DNA from: Leifsonia sp. ku-ls
GTDB taxonomy: Bacteria; Actinomycetota; Actinomycetes; Actinomycetales; Microbacteriaceae
Direction of reading: 5' to 3'
DNA length: 64,000 nucleotides
NCBI GenBank assembly: GCA_003367665.1
Contig: QKXI01000010.1
Coordinates: 1-64,000, forward strand
This document shows positions 1-9,148 of the stretch, piece after piece. Position 1 is the stretch's first letter. Each line of letters begins with the position of its first letter. The notes under the pieces were generated by a model. That model had not been told where the DNA came from. It saw only the letters and a program-made list of their open reading frames with translations, and searched no databases. Both the position numbers and the translations under genes were made by a program.

Positions 1-2
1 GC

Positions 3-659
3 AACGGGTTCTCCATCCCACCCCAGCTGACCCTTTCCACGATCCTGAACGCGATCCCCCGACCGTGGTGGTGGTACGACTTCCTGACCACCCCGAAACT
101 GGAGTTCGCGTCCCTGTCGGCCACCGGCGGCACCGTCGGCGACCTGCTCAACGCCGCGATGGACCCCTCCATCGACTACGACGACCTGGCCGAGATCCGC
201 GCCCTCTGGCCCGGCAAACTCGTAATCAAAGGCGTCCAAACCCTCCAAGACGCTCGCAAACTGACCGACCTCGGCGTCGACGGGATCGTCTTGTCCAACC
301 ACGGCGGCCGGCAACTGGACCGCGCCCCGATCCCCTTCCACCTGCTCCCCACGGTCGCCCGCGAGGTCGGCCACCACACCGAGATCGCGATCGACACCGG
401 CATCATGAACGGCGCCGACATCATCGCCGCCTACGCCCTCGGCGCCAAATTCACCCTCATCGGACGCGCCTACCTCTACGGGCTGATGGCCGGCGGACGC
501 GAAGGCGTCGACCGCACCATCCACATCCTCACCGACCAGCTCATCCGCACCATGAAACTCCTCCAAGTCCGCACCCTCGCCGAACTCGGACCCCACCACG
601 TCACCCAACTCACCCGACTGCAGCCCCTCCACCCGGCCCGCAGCGCGGTCGAGGCCTGA
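3..659 (+). CDS. Alpha-hydroxy-acid oxidizing protein (FMN-dependent), 3' part
   Basis: The open frame runs in from the left edge, so the N-terminus is missing; about 218 residues remain of a family usually near 380-420. It belongs to the FMN-dependent alpha-hydroxy-acid dehydrogenase/oxidase family (lactate 2-monooxygenase, lactate dehydrogenase LldD, glycolate oxidase), which oxidises 2-hydroxy acids to 2-oxo acids. Visible hallmarks are the FMN-binding lysine in LVIKGVQ, the catalytic SNHGGRQLD loop with His and Arg, the [11 protein letters not shown] strand and the GRAYLYGL phosphate-binding region. The C-terminal stretch ([18 protein letters not shown]) is also typical. The exact substrate cannot be read. 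Its codon use favours C very strongly compared with the genes that follow, which may point to separate origin. Confidence 0.88.
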   Translation, partial: NGFSIPPQLTLSTILNAIPRPWWWYDFLTTPKLEFASLSATGGTVGDLLNAAMDPSIDYDDLAEIRALWPGKLVIKGVQTLQDARKLTDLGVDGIVLSNHGGRQLDRAPIPFHLLPTVAREVGHHTEIAIDTGIMNGADIIAAYALGAKFTLIGRAYLYGLMAGGREGVDRTIHILTDQLIRTMKLLQVRTLAELGPHHVTQLTRLQPLHPARSAVEA

Positions 660-665
660 CGGGAC

Positions 666-962
666 TCAGCGCGGCTCGTACTCGTACACGACGGCCGACC
701 AGTGGTCGTCGCCGAGCTCGTCCCACGACTCCGGGCCGTGGAACGCCAGCCGGTACTGTGCGGCCAGCAGCGGGCCGAGCAGGTCCAGCACGTCCGGGTG
801 GAACGGCGTCCCCGGTGGGAAGCCGAGGCCGAAGCCGTGGATGATGCTGTCGTCGGCCGCGCGCAGCCACACGCCCCAGCCCTGCGCGACCGGCATCGCG
901 ACCACCCGGAACACGTGCGCGGGGTCGTAGTCGGCGGGGAGGGCGTCCGGCGGCTGCGTCAT
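666..962 (-). CDS. Hypothetical protein, 98 aa
   Basis: Starts at MTQPPDALP and ends YEYEPR. It is a small, acidic, soluble protein without signal peptide or membrane segment and without a motif I recognise. A much longer reading frame extends upstream antisense to the GH13 gene, but only the last 98 codons have ordinary amino-acid composition, so the internal ATG is chosen. It lies 26 bases downstream of the GH13 gene on the same strand and may be transcribed with it. No function is assigned. Confidence 0.7.
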   Translation of the reverse strand: MTQPPDALPADYDPAHVFRVVAMPVAQGWGVWLRAADDSIIHGFGLGFPPGTPFHPDVLDLLGPLLAAQYRLAFHGPESWDELGDDHWSAVVYEYEPR

Positions 963-988
963 GCAGCCAACGCTACAACCGGGCGCGG

Positions 989-3319
989 CTACTGATCGGC
1001 AGGGGCCCGGGTGAGGACGAGGAACCGGGCGCCGTAGGCGGGGATGCTGAGCGGGAAGCTGGCCAGATCGTCCACCGTGCCGACCTCGCGGCCGTCGGCC
1101 GCGTCGGTCACCGTCGCGCGGTGGGGGAGCGCCTCCGAGCGGACCGTGCCGTCGACCGGGGTGTCGGTCATGTTCAGCACCGTCAGCTGCACCACCGGCA
1201 GGCCCTGCTCGTCGAGCGACTCCAGCTCGTGCACCATGACGAGCATCCCGGGGTGGGCGACGTCGGGCACGTCCACCTGGCGCGCGGTCGCGATGCCGAA
1301 CCGGGTCCGGATGCGCAGCAGCTCGCGCAGGCGGCTCGCGAACGAGGTCTTCCGCTTCAGCTGCTCCGGCAGCGTGCCGTACAGCGACCGCGCCCGCGGC
1401 ATCCCGGACGACGACCGGAGCGCCTCGGGCGAGACGCCGAGCAGGTCGTGCGCGCCGCGCTCCACCCAGCGGGTGTCCCCTTCGGCGATCAGGTCGGCGA
1501 CCTGGTGGCGCGGCAGGGTGAGCGCACCGAGGAGGTCCCAGCCGGAGAGCGCGAAGACGCCCGGCTGCCAGGCATTGAAGGCGGCCAGCAGCAGGTGCGC
1601 GTCGCGGATCGCGGGGATGTCGGCGTCCGTGATCGAGTCGAGCGTGGCGTGCCCGCGCGTCGCGGCGATGAGGGAGGCGGTGGTGCACGCGATGCCGTTC
1701 GTCGTGAAGACCAGGTTGTAATCGGCCGCCGGCTCCGTGATGGCCTCGACGAGGTCCTGCCGGATGCGCTGGGCCAGCTCGCCTCCGGTGATCTCCTCGC
1801 CGCGGAACGTGTAGACGTCGTTCTGGTGCAGCGTCGCCCAGTGCACCAGCTCGTAGGTGAGCTCGTCGTGGTTCTGCATCCCGTGCACCAGGCTCACCGG
1901 CTCGACGCCCAGCTGCAACGACGTGCGCAGGGTGAGCCGCAGGAACTCGGTGTCGCCGGTCGCGAGGGCGTGGTGGTAGGCGGGACGGTTGATGAAGTCG
2001 TACGACAGGTCCGCGCCGACCGCGCCGGTGTCGCGGATGTCCTCCACGGTCAGGTTCAGCTCCTGGAACGTGAAGCCGCCGACCTTGCGCACCATCCCGG
2101 CGATGATGTGGTTGGCCGCGTGCGACAGCGGATGCCCCTCCGACCACGCGGGCATGCCCTCGGCGCTCTTCTCCACGCCGAGGAAGCCGTTGGCATCCAG
2201 CCGCAGGGCGCTCGTGCCGAGGTCGCCGAGCGAGTGCAGGGCGTCACCGATCACCAGGCGCATGCCGGAGAAGGTCGGATCGAGCCAGTTGACCGAGGGC
2301 TGCCCCTCCTTGAAGTAGTGCAGGTAGACCCAGCGGCGGGTGACGCCGTCGACGCCGATGACCGGCGCCGTGACGCTCCAGTTGGTCTCCTTCACGCCCG
2401 GCGCGAAGAAGATGACGCGCTGCAGCTCGCCGATGATGTAGCCGCGGTCGGCCAAGGCGGCCTCGGTGGCGGCATCCAGGTTCACCGAGTCGCGGCCCTC
2501 CGGCACCTCCGGGAGCAGGTGCCACTCGTCGGGCGGGATCTCGACCATGTGGTAAATGCCCGGGTAGTCCTTGTACGCCATCTCGGCGAGCCGGAAGTCG
2601 GCGCCCTTTCCGGTGTGGCCCGGCACGATGTCGTCGATGACGCTGCCGCCGTGCTCCTCGGCGACGTCGGTCATGCGGCGGAAGGTGTCCTCGTCGCCGA
2701 AGGCGGGGTCGATCTGGGTGCCGATGCGGTCGAAGTGGCCGTCGACGCTCGGCGTCTCCTGCCAGCCCCGGATGCCGCCCGCGCGTTTGACCGGGCCGGT
2801 GTGGACGCCGTTGATGCCGATCCGCTCGAACGCCTTCCACAGCTCCGGGTCGGCGAGGGCCGTGAGGAACGACTCGCCGGGGCGCGTGATGAGCGAGATC
2901 GGGTAGGCGGTGAACCAGACGTCCGAGGTGGAGACGGCACGGCGTGCGTCGGGACGGGCGTACGGGTTGCGCCACATGCTGGGGGAGCCGGAGAGCTGCC
3001 GGCTGAGCACATCCGCGTCCTTGAGCATCGACTGGCGCACCAGCCACTCGACGTAGGCCGGGTTCTGGCCGTTCGCGGCGCGCGGGTCGGAGAAGGTGCG
3101 GCGGATGCTTCCCCCGCGGAGGTTCGCCCGCGGCCGCAACCGCCGGGGCCGGGCCGGGTACAGCTGCTCGTCGTAGGTGATCTCCTCCGGCGGCGCGTCC
3201 GCCTCCGCCTGGTCGGCGGTCGCGTCCACGGCGCTCCCGGTCTCCTCGATCGGCTCGGGCGCCTCGTCGTCCACTCGGTCTCCTTCCGTGACTGTCACCG
3301 TAGCCCCGTTGGGGTTCAC
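989..3319 (-). CDS. GH13 alpha-glucosidase/transglycosylase, trehalose-synthase-like
   Basis: A 776-residue enzyme of glycoside hydrolase family 13. The (beta/alpha)8-barrel motifs are present: region I as DIVPGHTG (about 230-237), region [11 protein letters not shown] with the nucleophile Asp375, region III QELNL with acid/base Glu420, and region IV NHDE (about 483-486). The family makes or isomerises alpha-glucosides; this type is commonly annotated as maltose alpha-D-glucosyltransferase/trehalose synthase-like. Region I departs from the usual DxVxNH (GH instead of NH). An acidic, low-complexity N-terminal tail of about 50 residues precedes the catalytic part. The start overlaps the stop of the upstream Rho-N-like gene by 4 bases, implying translational coupling. 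The exact substrate is inference. Confidence 0.8.
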   Translation of the reverse strand: MNPNGATVTVTEGDRVDDEAPEPIEETGSAVDATADQAEADAPPEEITYDEQLYPARPRRLRPRANLRGGSIRRTFSDPRAANGQNPAYVEWLVRQSMLKDADVLSRQLSGSPSMWRNPYARPDARRAVSTSDVWFTAYPISLITRPGESFLTALADPELWKAFERIGINGVHTGPVKRAGGIRGWQETPSVDGHFDRIGTQIDPAFGDEDTFRRMTDVAEEHGGSVIDDIVPGHTGKGADFRLAEMAYKDYPGIYHMVEIPPDEWHLLPEVPEGRDSVNLDAATEAALADRGYIIGELQRVIFFAPGVKETNWSVTAPVIGVDGVTRRWVYLHYFKEGQPSVNWLDPTFSGMRLVIGDALHSLGDLGTSALRLDANGFLGVEKSAEGMPAWSEGHPLSHAANHIIAGMVRKVGGFTFQELNLTVEDIRDTGAVGADLSYDFINRPAYHHALATGDTEFLRLTLRTSLQLGVEPVSLVHGMQNHDELTYELVHWATLHQNDVYTFRGEEITGGELAQRIRQDLVEAITEPAADYNLVFTTNGIACTTASLIAATRGHATLDSITDADIPAIRDAHLLLAAFNAWQPGVFALSGWDLLGALTLPRHQVADLIAEGDTRWVERGAHDLLGVSPEALRSSSGMPRARSLYGTLPEQLKRKTSFASRLRELLRIRTRFGIATARQVDVPDVAHPGMLVMVHELESLDEQGLPVVQLTVLNMTDTPVDGTVRSEALPHRATVTDAADGREVGTVDDLASFPLSIPAYGARFLVLTRAPADQ

Positions 3320-3735
3320 TCGCTGAGGCGTTCGATCAGCTGGCCCTTCGTCAGGCGGGAGACGTTGCGCAGACCGCGGGCGCTGGCGACGTCGCGGAGC
3401 GCCTGGACGGTCAGCTGGTCGAGCTCCGGGTCGTGCGGTGCGGAGGTGGCCGCCGATCCGGCGAACTCCGCCGTGGCCTCCACGGTCTCGTCGTGCACGG
3501 AGGGAAGCGGCGGGGTGAGGTCGACGGCGGGAGCTTCTGGCGCGTTCGTCTGTGCCGTCGTCGCCGGGGCGTCGCGGCCGATCAGCCGGGCCAGCTCGCG
3601 TTCCAGCTTCTTAACGCGCTTCGCTGCCTTCTTGGAGTCGAGCTTCTCTGCGGCCTTCCTGGCCTTCGCGACCGCCTCCTCGGCCCGCGCGAACGCCTTC
3701 TCCGCCGCCTTCTCCAGCTTCTTCTGCTTCGCCAT
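3316..3735 (-). CDS. Lys/Ala-rich protein with C-terminal SAP/Rho-N-like motif
   Basis: A 139-residue protein with two parts: residues 1-50 are a highly charged Lys/Ala/Glu helix that looks like coiled coil, and the last 30 residues form a LEM/SAP/Rho-N-type helix-extended-helix ([19 protein letters not shown], then [10 protein letters not shown]). Such motifs bind nucleic acid or act as small interaction modules. The middle is a Pro/Ala/Thr linker. The stop overlaps the GH13 start (ATGA), so the two are one transcription unit. Why a nucleic-acid-type motif should be coupled to a sugar enzyme is not clear. Confidence 0.75.
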   Translation of the reverse strand: MAKQKKLEKAAEKAFARAEEAVAKARKAAEKLDSKKAAKRVKKLERELARLIGRDAPATTAQTNAPEAPAVDLTPPLPSVHDETVEATAEFAGSAATSAPHDPELDQLTVQALRDVASARGLRNVSRLTKGQLIERLSE

Positions 3736-3840
3736 CCCCGCTCCTTCCTGTCGTCACTCAGCACGGTGCCACGGGCGGAGGAGGAGGGCAAGGCGGCCGC
3801 CGCGGCGCCGGTCCCCGTTCAATGTGGGAGCGATGCGGCG

Positions 3841-3846
3841 TACCGT
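3841..3846 (+). promoter_or_regulatory. -10 element of a probable leaderless promoter
   Basis: TACCGT lies 7 bases before the ATG at 3854 with no Shine-Dalgarno sequence between. That spacing would put the transcription start at or next to the start codon. The same arrangement recurs at many genes in this window. Confidence 0.55.
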
Positions 3847-3853
3847 GCCCGGC

Positions 3854-4108
3854 ATGGCGAAGAACGATGAGGACCGGTACGTCGTTCCGAACGGCGACCG
3901 CGGCGGTTGGGACGTGATCAAGGAGCACGCGAAGCGCGCCTCCGCGCATTTCGCGACACAGAAGGAGGCGGTCGCCCGGGCGAAGGAGATCGTCGAGAAG
4001 ACCGGCCGCGGTCGCGGCGACGTGCGCGTCCAGGGCAGGAACGGCAAGTTCCGCGACGGCATCTCGGGTCGCGAGAACGAGACGGCCTCGCCGGACCGCA
4101 GGCACTGA
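3854..4108 (+). CDS. DUF2188 domain protein
   Basis: An 84-residue basic protein of the DUF2188 family: YVVPNGDRGGWDVIKEHAKR, an alanine-rich helix of the type ATQKEAVARAKEI, then GDVRVQGRNGKFRDG. Family members are small proteins of unknown function, often present in several copies per genome. The ATG at 3854 is chosen because a TACCGT -10 element sits 7 bases upstream and the longer open frame has unnatural composition. A GC-rich hairpin follows the stop. Confidence 0.85.
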   Translation: MAKNDEDRYVVPNGDRGGWDVIKEHAKRASAHFATQKEAVARAKEIVEKTGRGRGDVRVQGRNGKFRDGISGRENETASPDRRH

Positions 4109-4113
4109 CCGAC

Positions 4114-4134
4114 GCCCGCCCGGACCGGGCGGGC
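4114..4134. terminator. GC-rich hairpin between convergent genes
   Basis: GCCCGCCCGG and CCGGGCGGGC are perfect complements around one base, sitting between a rightward and a leftward gene. There is no T-run, so this is a probable bidirectional terminator rather than a proven one. Confidence 0.5.
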
Positions 4135-4160
4135 CGACCCGCGGGCCGGCCCGGCCCCGA

Positions 4161-4802
4161 TCAGTACGCGAAGTGGATCTGCGCGCGGCGGTGCGTCGGG
4201 CTCTCGACCTCGTCGATCACGGCCTTCGCGAAGTCCTCGCCGCCGATGAACGAGGCGCCGTCCGAGTCGAAGAGGGCGACGTCGTCGCCGACGCGGTACG
4301 ACCCGCGCGGGTCCTCCTTCGGCGCGTACGAGCCGTAGGTCGCGGCCGGGCTGACGAACACCCAGTCCAGGTCCTCCGGCGCGTCGGAGAGGAGGCCCTC
4401 CAGCACCGCGTTGAGCTCGCGCGCCTCGTCGGCGAACTGCGGGGGCAGGTCGTCGCCCTCGGCGAACCGCGGCGCTCCCGGCGCCGGGCGCAGCGAGCTG
4501 AACCCGCCGATCACGACGAGGCGCGCGCCGGAAGCGGCGGCCAGCTCGCCGAGGCGGGCGTAGCGGCGGCCGAGCGTGCCCGCGCTGTCCCCGCGCGGCG
4601 ACACCGTCGCCACGATCACGTCGGCGCCCTCGACGGCCTGCTCCGGCTCGTCCGCGGACCCAGTCAGGTAGCGCACGCCCTCCACCGGCTCTGCGGGCTC
4701 CGAACGGCTCAGCGAGGTGACCTCGTGACCGCGGGCGACGGCCTCCTGAGCGATGTGGGAACCGGTGAAGCCCGTCCCTCCGATGATCGTGATGTGCGCC
4801 AT
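4161..4802 (-). CDS. NAD(P)H-binding atypical SDR protein
   Basis: 213 residues with an N-terminal Rossmann fold: ITIIGGTGFTGSHIAQEA is the GxxGxxG nucleotide loop, followed by the ADVIVATVSP strand and VVIGGFSSL. The region matches the NAD(P)H-binding (NmrA-like/YwnB-like) atypical short-chain dehydrogenases. The classical YxxxK catalytic pair is not evident, which is usual for this branch. It stands alone. The substrate is unknown. Confidence 0.8.
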   Translation of the reverse strand: MAHITIIGGTGFTGSHIAQEAVARGHEVTSLSRSEPAEPVEGVRYLTGSADEPEQAVEGADVIVATVSPRGDSAGTLGRRYARLGELAAASGARLVVIGGFSSLRPAPGAPRFAEGDDLPPQFADEARELNAVLEGLLSDAPEDLDWVFVSPAATYGSYAPKEDPRGSYRVGDDVALFDSDGASFIGGEDFAKAVIDEVESPTHRRAQIHFAY

Positions 4803-4933
4803 GTCGCAGCCTTCCGTGGGACGACCTTCGCCCCTTCCGGCAGGGGCAACCGGCGGACCCCGGCCTTTCTTCCCAGGTCGGCGGGGTTTGTCAACCGGAT
4901 GCGCGCGGGGTTCTCGCGCCTACCGTCGAGCGT

Positions 4934-5248
4934 ATGAAGCACGTGACCTACGCGGAGAAATCCCTGCTCATCGGGGACGAGGCGGCCGACCTCCTGATGA
5001 GCTACGCCACCGTGCTCGGACGCACCGCCGGCGCGGACGCGGTGACGATCGCGGCCATCGGAGCGGACGGGAACGACGTCGAGGCGACGTTCCTGCTGAA
5101 CCCGTCGACCGTTCTGATGGTCGAGTCGGCGAACACGAACGCCTCGGAGCCGGAGAACGAGACGGCGGTCGACTACCTGCGGCACCGCATCCGGACACTG
5201 ACGGAGCCGTTCGAGCTGGAGGGCGACAGCGAGCCGTTCGAGCACTGA
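4934..5248 (+). CDS. Conserved hypothetical protein, 104 aa
   Basis: A small acidic protein (MKHVTYAEKSLLIGDEAADL...). No domain is recognised, but the composition is ordinary and the frame well bounded. TACCGT at 4921-4926 lies 7 bases before ATG 4934, a leaderless arrangement, and an imperfect inverted repeat follows the stop. The N-terminus resembles small actinobacterial proteins with an EKSLLxGDEAAD motif of unknown role. Confidence 0.75.
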   Translation: MKHVTYAEKSLLIGDEAADLLMSYATVLGRTAGADAVTIAAIGADGNDVEATFLLNPSTVLMVESANTNASEPENETAVDYLRHRIRTLTEPFELEGDSEPFEH

Positions 5249-5272
5249 ATGCGCCCCACTAGCGTCGGCCAA

Positions 5273-5311
5273 CGTCGGAGATTCGGCCGCCCGCGCCTCG
5301 ATTCTCCGACG
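5273..5311 (+). terminator. Stem-loop after the 104-aa gene
   Basis: Arms CGTCGGAGATTCG and CGATTCTCCGACG pair with one mismatch over 13 bases around a 13-base loop. It lies 25 bases after the stop codon. The motif CGGAGATTCG appears once more just downstream. A role as terminator is inferred from position. Confidence 0.5.
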
Positions 5312-5442
5312 GGAGGCAGTCCGGACGGAGATTCGAAGGTTCGTGGCCCCGGGTTCGACAGCCCGGCCCTCCGCGCTATCGGCGGAAGGACGGCCACGAC
5401 CGGCACGTGACCGGGGGCGCGGCGGGCGTTAGAGTTGCGCCC

Positions 5443-7323
5443 GTGGCCATCCCGTTGACCGTCATCCAGCGCTCTCCCGACCCCGAGGAGGTCGGTCAGT
5501 CGCGCGACCGTCGGCCGAGCCTGACCGAGCGGTTCCGCTCGATGGGGCGCAGCCGTCTCGGTGCGCTGCTGCTCGTCGCGGCGACGATCGTGGCGATCGT
5601 GTGGGCCAACATCTCGTTCGCCGGATACGAACAGTTCTGGGAGACGCACCTCGTCGTCGGCGTCGGCGACCTGCAGCTCGACTTCACCCTCCACGCGCTC
5701 GTCAACGACGCGCTCATGGCGATCTTCTTCTTCACCGTCGGGCTGGAGGTGCGCCGCGAGTTCGCCATCGGCGAGCTCACCAGCTGGTCGCGGGCCGTCG
5801 TCCCGGTGGTGGCGGCCGTCTTCGGTCTCGCCGTGCCCGCCCTGATCTACGTGATGTTCACGCTCGGGACGGGCATGGAGCACGCCTGGGGAGTCGTCAT
5901 CTCCACCGACACCGCGTTCCTCGTGGGCGCCCTCGCGCTCATCGGGCCGCGCGCGACCGGGCGGCTGCGGGTGTTCCTGCTCGCGCTCGCCGTGGTGGAC
6001 GACATCGGCGCCCTCAGCATCATCGCGCTGGTCTACACGAAGGACTTCACCCCGCTCCCGCTGATCGTCGCCGCGGTCGGCCTCGCCGGGGTGTACTTCA
6101 CCCGGTACCTGCGCGGCGGGCGCGGGCCGGTGTACGCGACGCTCGCCATCATCGTCTGGCTCGCCTTCCTCGCGTCGGGGGTGCACCCGACGCTCGCCGG
6201 CGTCGCGATCGCGCTGCTCATCCCGGTCTACCGGCCCAACCGGCGGGATGTGGAGCACGCGCTCGACCTGGCGCGCACCTTCCGGCAGTCTCCGAACACC
6301 GAGTACGCGCGCGCCGCGGCGAACAGCCTGCGCGAGTCCATCTCGATCAACGAGCGGCTGCAGTCCGCCTGGGGGCCGTACGTCGCCTACGTGGTGCTGC
6401 CGCTGTTCGCGCTCGCCAACGCGGGGGTGCGACTGAACGGCGACATCCTGCTCGGCGCGCTGGTCTCGCCGGTCGCCTGGGGTGTGCTCGTCGGTCTCGT
6501 GGTCGGCAAGTTCGTCGGCGTCTTCGGCTCGACCGCCCTGCTGCGGGTGATGCGGATCGGCGACTTCGGGCCGGGCCTGACGATCGACCGGCTGGCCGGG
6601 GGAGCCGCGCTGTGCGGGATCGGGTTCACCATCTCGCTGTTCATCGTCGACCTCGCGATCCCCGGCGAGACGGCCCAGAACGCGGCCCGGGTGGGCGTGC
6701 TCGCCGCCACGGTCGTCGCCTTCCTGGTGGCCACCGTCGTGTTCCGCATCTCCGACGCCCGCCGACCGAAGGAGGAGGCCGGCCTCCGGCTGATGCGGCC
6801 GGTCGACCCGGCGCGCGACCACATCTTCGGCTCGCTCGACGCGCCATTCGAGATCGTCGAGTACGGCGACTTCCAGTGCGGCTTCTGCCTGAAGGCGACC
6901 GGCTCGGTCGTGGAGGTGCAGCGCGAGCTCGGCGACAACCTCCGCTACGTGTGGCGGCACGCCCCGCTGACCCGGTTCCACCCGAACGCGCTCGCCGCGG
7001 CGGAGGCGTCGGAGGCCGCCGCCCGGCAGGGGAAGTTCTTCGAGTTCGAGCGCAGCCTGTTCGCCGACCAGGAGCACCAGCTGCCGTCCGACATCATGCG
7101 CCGCGCCGAGGAGCTCGGCCTCGACCTCGACCGGTTCGAGGCCGACCTCAGCTCGCCGGAGGTGGCCACACGCGTCCGCGACGACATGCTCGACGCGGAG
7201 GCGATGGACATCACCGCCGTTCCCACGTTCTTCATCAACGGCCGTCGCCACGTCGGCCCGTACGACGCGCAGTCGCTGATCCGTGCGCTGCAGGCGAGCG
7301 CCGAGGAGCGCGCTGCAGGGTAA
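5443..7323 (+). CDS. nhaA: Na+/H+ antiporter NhaA fused to a DsbA-like thioredoxin domain
   Basis: About 626 residues. The first roughly 430 form an NhaA antiporter with multiple membrane segments; STDTAFLVGALALIG and VVDDIGALSIIAL carry the acidic residues (the DD pair) that bind Na+/H+ in the family. The remainder is a DsbA/thioredoxin-fold domain whose active site reads FQCGFC (CxxC in EYGDFQCGFC) and which ends with AVPTFFINGRR, the cis-Pro loop. NhaA-DsbA fusions are known in actinobacteria. GTG 5443 is preferred over an upstream GTG at 5407 because TAGAGT (5430-5435) is 7 bases upstream, a leaderless layout. Likely role: sodium/pH homeostasis, with a redox or folding domain outside or inside the membrane. 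Confidence 0.92.
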   Translation: MAIPLTVIQRSPDPEEVGQSRDRRPSLTERFRSMGRSRLGALLLVAATIVAIVWANISFAGYEQFWETHLVVGVGDLQLDFTLHALVNDALMAIFFFTVGLEVRREFAIGELTSWSRAVVPVVAAVFGLAVPALIYVMFTLGTGMEHAWGVVISTDTAFLVGALALIGPRATGRLRVFLLALAVVDDIGALSIIALVYTKDFTPLPLIVAAVGLAGVYFTRYLRGGRGPVYATLAIIVWLAFLASGVHPTLAGVAIALLIPVYRPNRRDVEHALDLARTFRQSPNTEYARAAANSLRESISINERLQSAWGPYVAYVVLPLFALANAGVRLNGDILLGALVSPVAWGVLVGLVVGKFVGVFGSTALLRVMRIGDFGPGLTIDRLAGGAALCGIGFTISLFIVDLAIPGETAQNAARVGVLAATVVAFLVATVVFRISDARRPKEEAGLRLMRPVDPARDHIFGSLDAPFEIVEYGDFQCGFCLKATGSVVEVQRELGDNLRYVWRHAPLTRFHPNALAAAEASEAAARQGKFFEFERSLFADQEHQLPSDIMRRAEELGLDLDRFEADLSSPEVATRVRDDMLDAEAMDITAVPTFFINGRRHVGPYDAQSLIRALQASAEERAAG

Positions 7324-7398
7324 CCGCATCCCGGAGCCGTGTGACCCGCAGCGGTCACCGGCGGCACGTCCGTCGGCGGCCGGGCCTAGGATCGCGTC

Positions 7399-7995
7399 AT
7401 GGCCGCCGACACCGACCGACCCTCCGCCGACCACCTCGTCGTCGCCGACCGTGCCGCGTGGCGGGCATGGCTCGACGCCAACGAGACCAGCTCCGACGGC
7501 GTCTGGCTGGTGCTCGCGAAGAAGGGCACGACCGAGCCGACGACGCTGACCTACCAGGAGGCGCTGGTCGAGGCGCTCTGCAGCGGCTGGATCGACGGTC
7601 AGCGGAAGTCGCGGGACGAGACCACCTTCGTGCAGCGGTACACGCCGAGACGGAAGACCTCGCTCTGGTCGGTGCGCAACATCGGCATCGTCGAGACGCT
7701 CATTGCCGAGGGCCGGATGCGCCCGGCCGGTCATGCCGAGATCGAGCGCGCGAAGGCCGACGGCCGGTGGGAGCGGGCGTACGCCGGCCCCGCGACCATC
7801 GAGGTGCCGGACGACCTGCGCGCCGCCCTGGACGCCTCCCCGGCCGCCGCCACCACGTTCGCGGGGCTCAACGGCCAGAACCGCTACTCCGTGCTCCACC
7901 GGATCGCCACGGCGCCGAGCGAGACCAGCCGGGCCAACCGGCTCGCCAAGCTGGTGGCCATGCTCGAGCGCGGCGAGACGCCCCACCCGCAGTGA
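7399..7995 (+). CDS. YdeI/OmdA-family protein
   Basis: 198 residues. It matches the YdeI/OmpD-associated (OmdA) family: WRAWLDANETSSDGVWLVLAKKG near the N-terminus, then EALVEALCSGWIDGQRK and the FVQRYTPRRKTSLWS motif, followed by RMRPAGHAEIERAKADGRW. Members are soluble proteins linked loosely to stress or bacteriocin protection; the biochemical role is not known. TAGGAT (7387-7392) lies 6 bases before the ATG with no ribosome-binding site, so translation is probably leaderless. Confidence 0.85.
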   Translation: MAADTDRPSADHLVVADRAAWRAWLDANETSSDGVWLVLAKKGTTEPTTLTYQEALVEALCSGWIDGQRKSRDETTFVQRYTPRRKTSLWSVRNIGIVETLIAEGRMRPAGHAEIERAKADGRWERAYAGPATIEVPDDLRAALDASPAAATTFAGLNGQNRYSVLHRIATAPSETSRANRLAKLVAMLERGETPHPQ

Positions 7996-8100
7996 GGCAT
8001 CCTCCCAGGCTGCCGGACGCGGCAGGCGGAGACAAGGATTGATCCGCGCGCGACGCTTCCCTAGCGTGGCGGTGACGCCTGACTTCCGAAGGGACCACCC

Positions 8101-9141
8101 ATGCCGCGCACCTCCCCGCACGTCGCCTCGCTCGTCGACTCCCCGGACACCTACGAGAACGACTTCGGTCGTATCTCGCAGCTGACCGCCGACGACTTCC
8201 CGATCCTGAAGCGCATGTCGCTCAAGCGCATCGTGCTCGAGCCGGGCGGGGTGCGCGAGCCGCAGTGGAACGTGAACGCCAACCAGATCGCCTACGTCGT
8301 GCGCGGCACGGTCCTGGTGTCGATGCTCGCGAACGCCGACGAGTTCGCGTCCTTCGTCGTGCAGCCCGGGCAGATGTACCACGTCGCGTCCGGGGCGATC
8401 TACCACATCGAGAACGTCGGCGAGGAGACGGCGGAGATCATCGCCTCCCTCCGCACGGCGCGGCCGGCGCACTTCTCGCTGCAGAACAGCGTCAACGCCA
8501 TGACCGACGCGGTGCTGGGCAACACCTACCACCTGCCGTCGTCGGCGTTCGCCGCGTTCGACCGCCACGACGCGCAGCAGATCGTCCGCCGCGAGGGGCC
8601 GGCGCGCATCCCGGACACCGCCGGCCTGCCGAACGCGCACCTGTTCGACCTGGCCGGCCAGATCCCGCCGCTGTCGTACGACTACGGCAGCGCGCGCCTC
8701 GGCCGCAAGCAGTTCTGGGCCGCCCTCGACGACCTGTCGATGTACTCGCTGGAGATCGCGAACACGGGGATGCGCGAGCCGCACTGGCATCCCGTCACCG
8801 CCGAGCTCGGCTACGTGCAGGGCGGGCACGCCCGCATGACGGTGCTCGACCCCGACGGAACCATCGACACCTACGAGCTGGAGCCGGGGAACGCGTACTT
8901 CATCCCGCGCGCCTACCCGCACCACATCGAGGCGCTCGGCGAGGAGGGCATCCACTTCCTCATCTTCTTCGACCAGCCGACGCCCGGCGACATCGGCTAC
9001 CGCGCCACGGCCTCCGCCTTCTCGCGCGAGGTGCTGTCGGCCGCGTTCGGCGTGCCGGAGGCGCAGCTGCCGCGCTTCCCGTTCACGCCGGTCGACCCGC
9101 TGATCGTCGGGAGGACGAACCCGGTCGACCCGGTGGAGTGA
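8101..9141 (+). CDS. Bicupin, oxalate-decarboxylase-like
   Basis: 346 residues with two cupin domains. The second (about 215-300) keeps a metal-site pattern EPHWHPVTAELGYV with the paired histidines and a later PHHIEAL histidine. The first has lost it: the equivalent stretch reads REPQWNVNANQIAYV with Gln and Asn in place of the histidines, so probably only one site binds metal. The overall layout recalls oxalate decarboxylase/oxalate oxidase-type bicupins, but the substrate cannot be deduced. The start follows GAAGGGA at about 9 bases. A TAGCGT -10-like element precedes it. The neighbours do not clarify its role. Confidence 0.8.
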   Translation: MPRTSPHVASLVDSPDTYENDFGRISQLTADDFPILKRMSLKRIVLEPGGVREPQWNVNANQIAYVVRGTVLVSMLANADEFASFVVQPGQMYHVASGAIYHIENVGEETAEIIASLRTARPAHFSLQNSVNAMTDAVLGNTYHLPSSAFAAFDRHDAQQIVRREGPARIPDTAGLPNAHLFDLAGQIPPLSYDYGSARLGRKQFWAALDDLSMYSLEIANTGMREPHWHPVTAELGYVQGGHARMTVLDPDGTIDTYELEPGNAYFIPRAYPHHIEALGEEGIHFLIFFDQPTPGDIGYRATASAFSREVLSAAFGVPEAQLPRFPFTPVDPLIVGRTNPVDPVE

Positions 9142-9148
9142 CCCTGCC

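Noticed and set aside
1121-4108. Very long open frame opposite the GH13 gene
   Set aside because: Composition is typical of antisense GC-rich shadow; only its last 84 codons (DUF2188) are natural.
5320-5380. tRNA-like GGTTCGA stretch
   Set aside because: No acceptor, D or anticodon stem can be built around it.
5173-8955. 1,260-codon leftward frame
   Set aside because: Shadow of the NhaA, YdeI and cupin genes; Arg/Gly/His-rich nonsense without domains.
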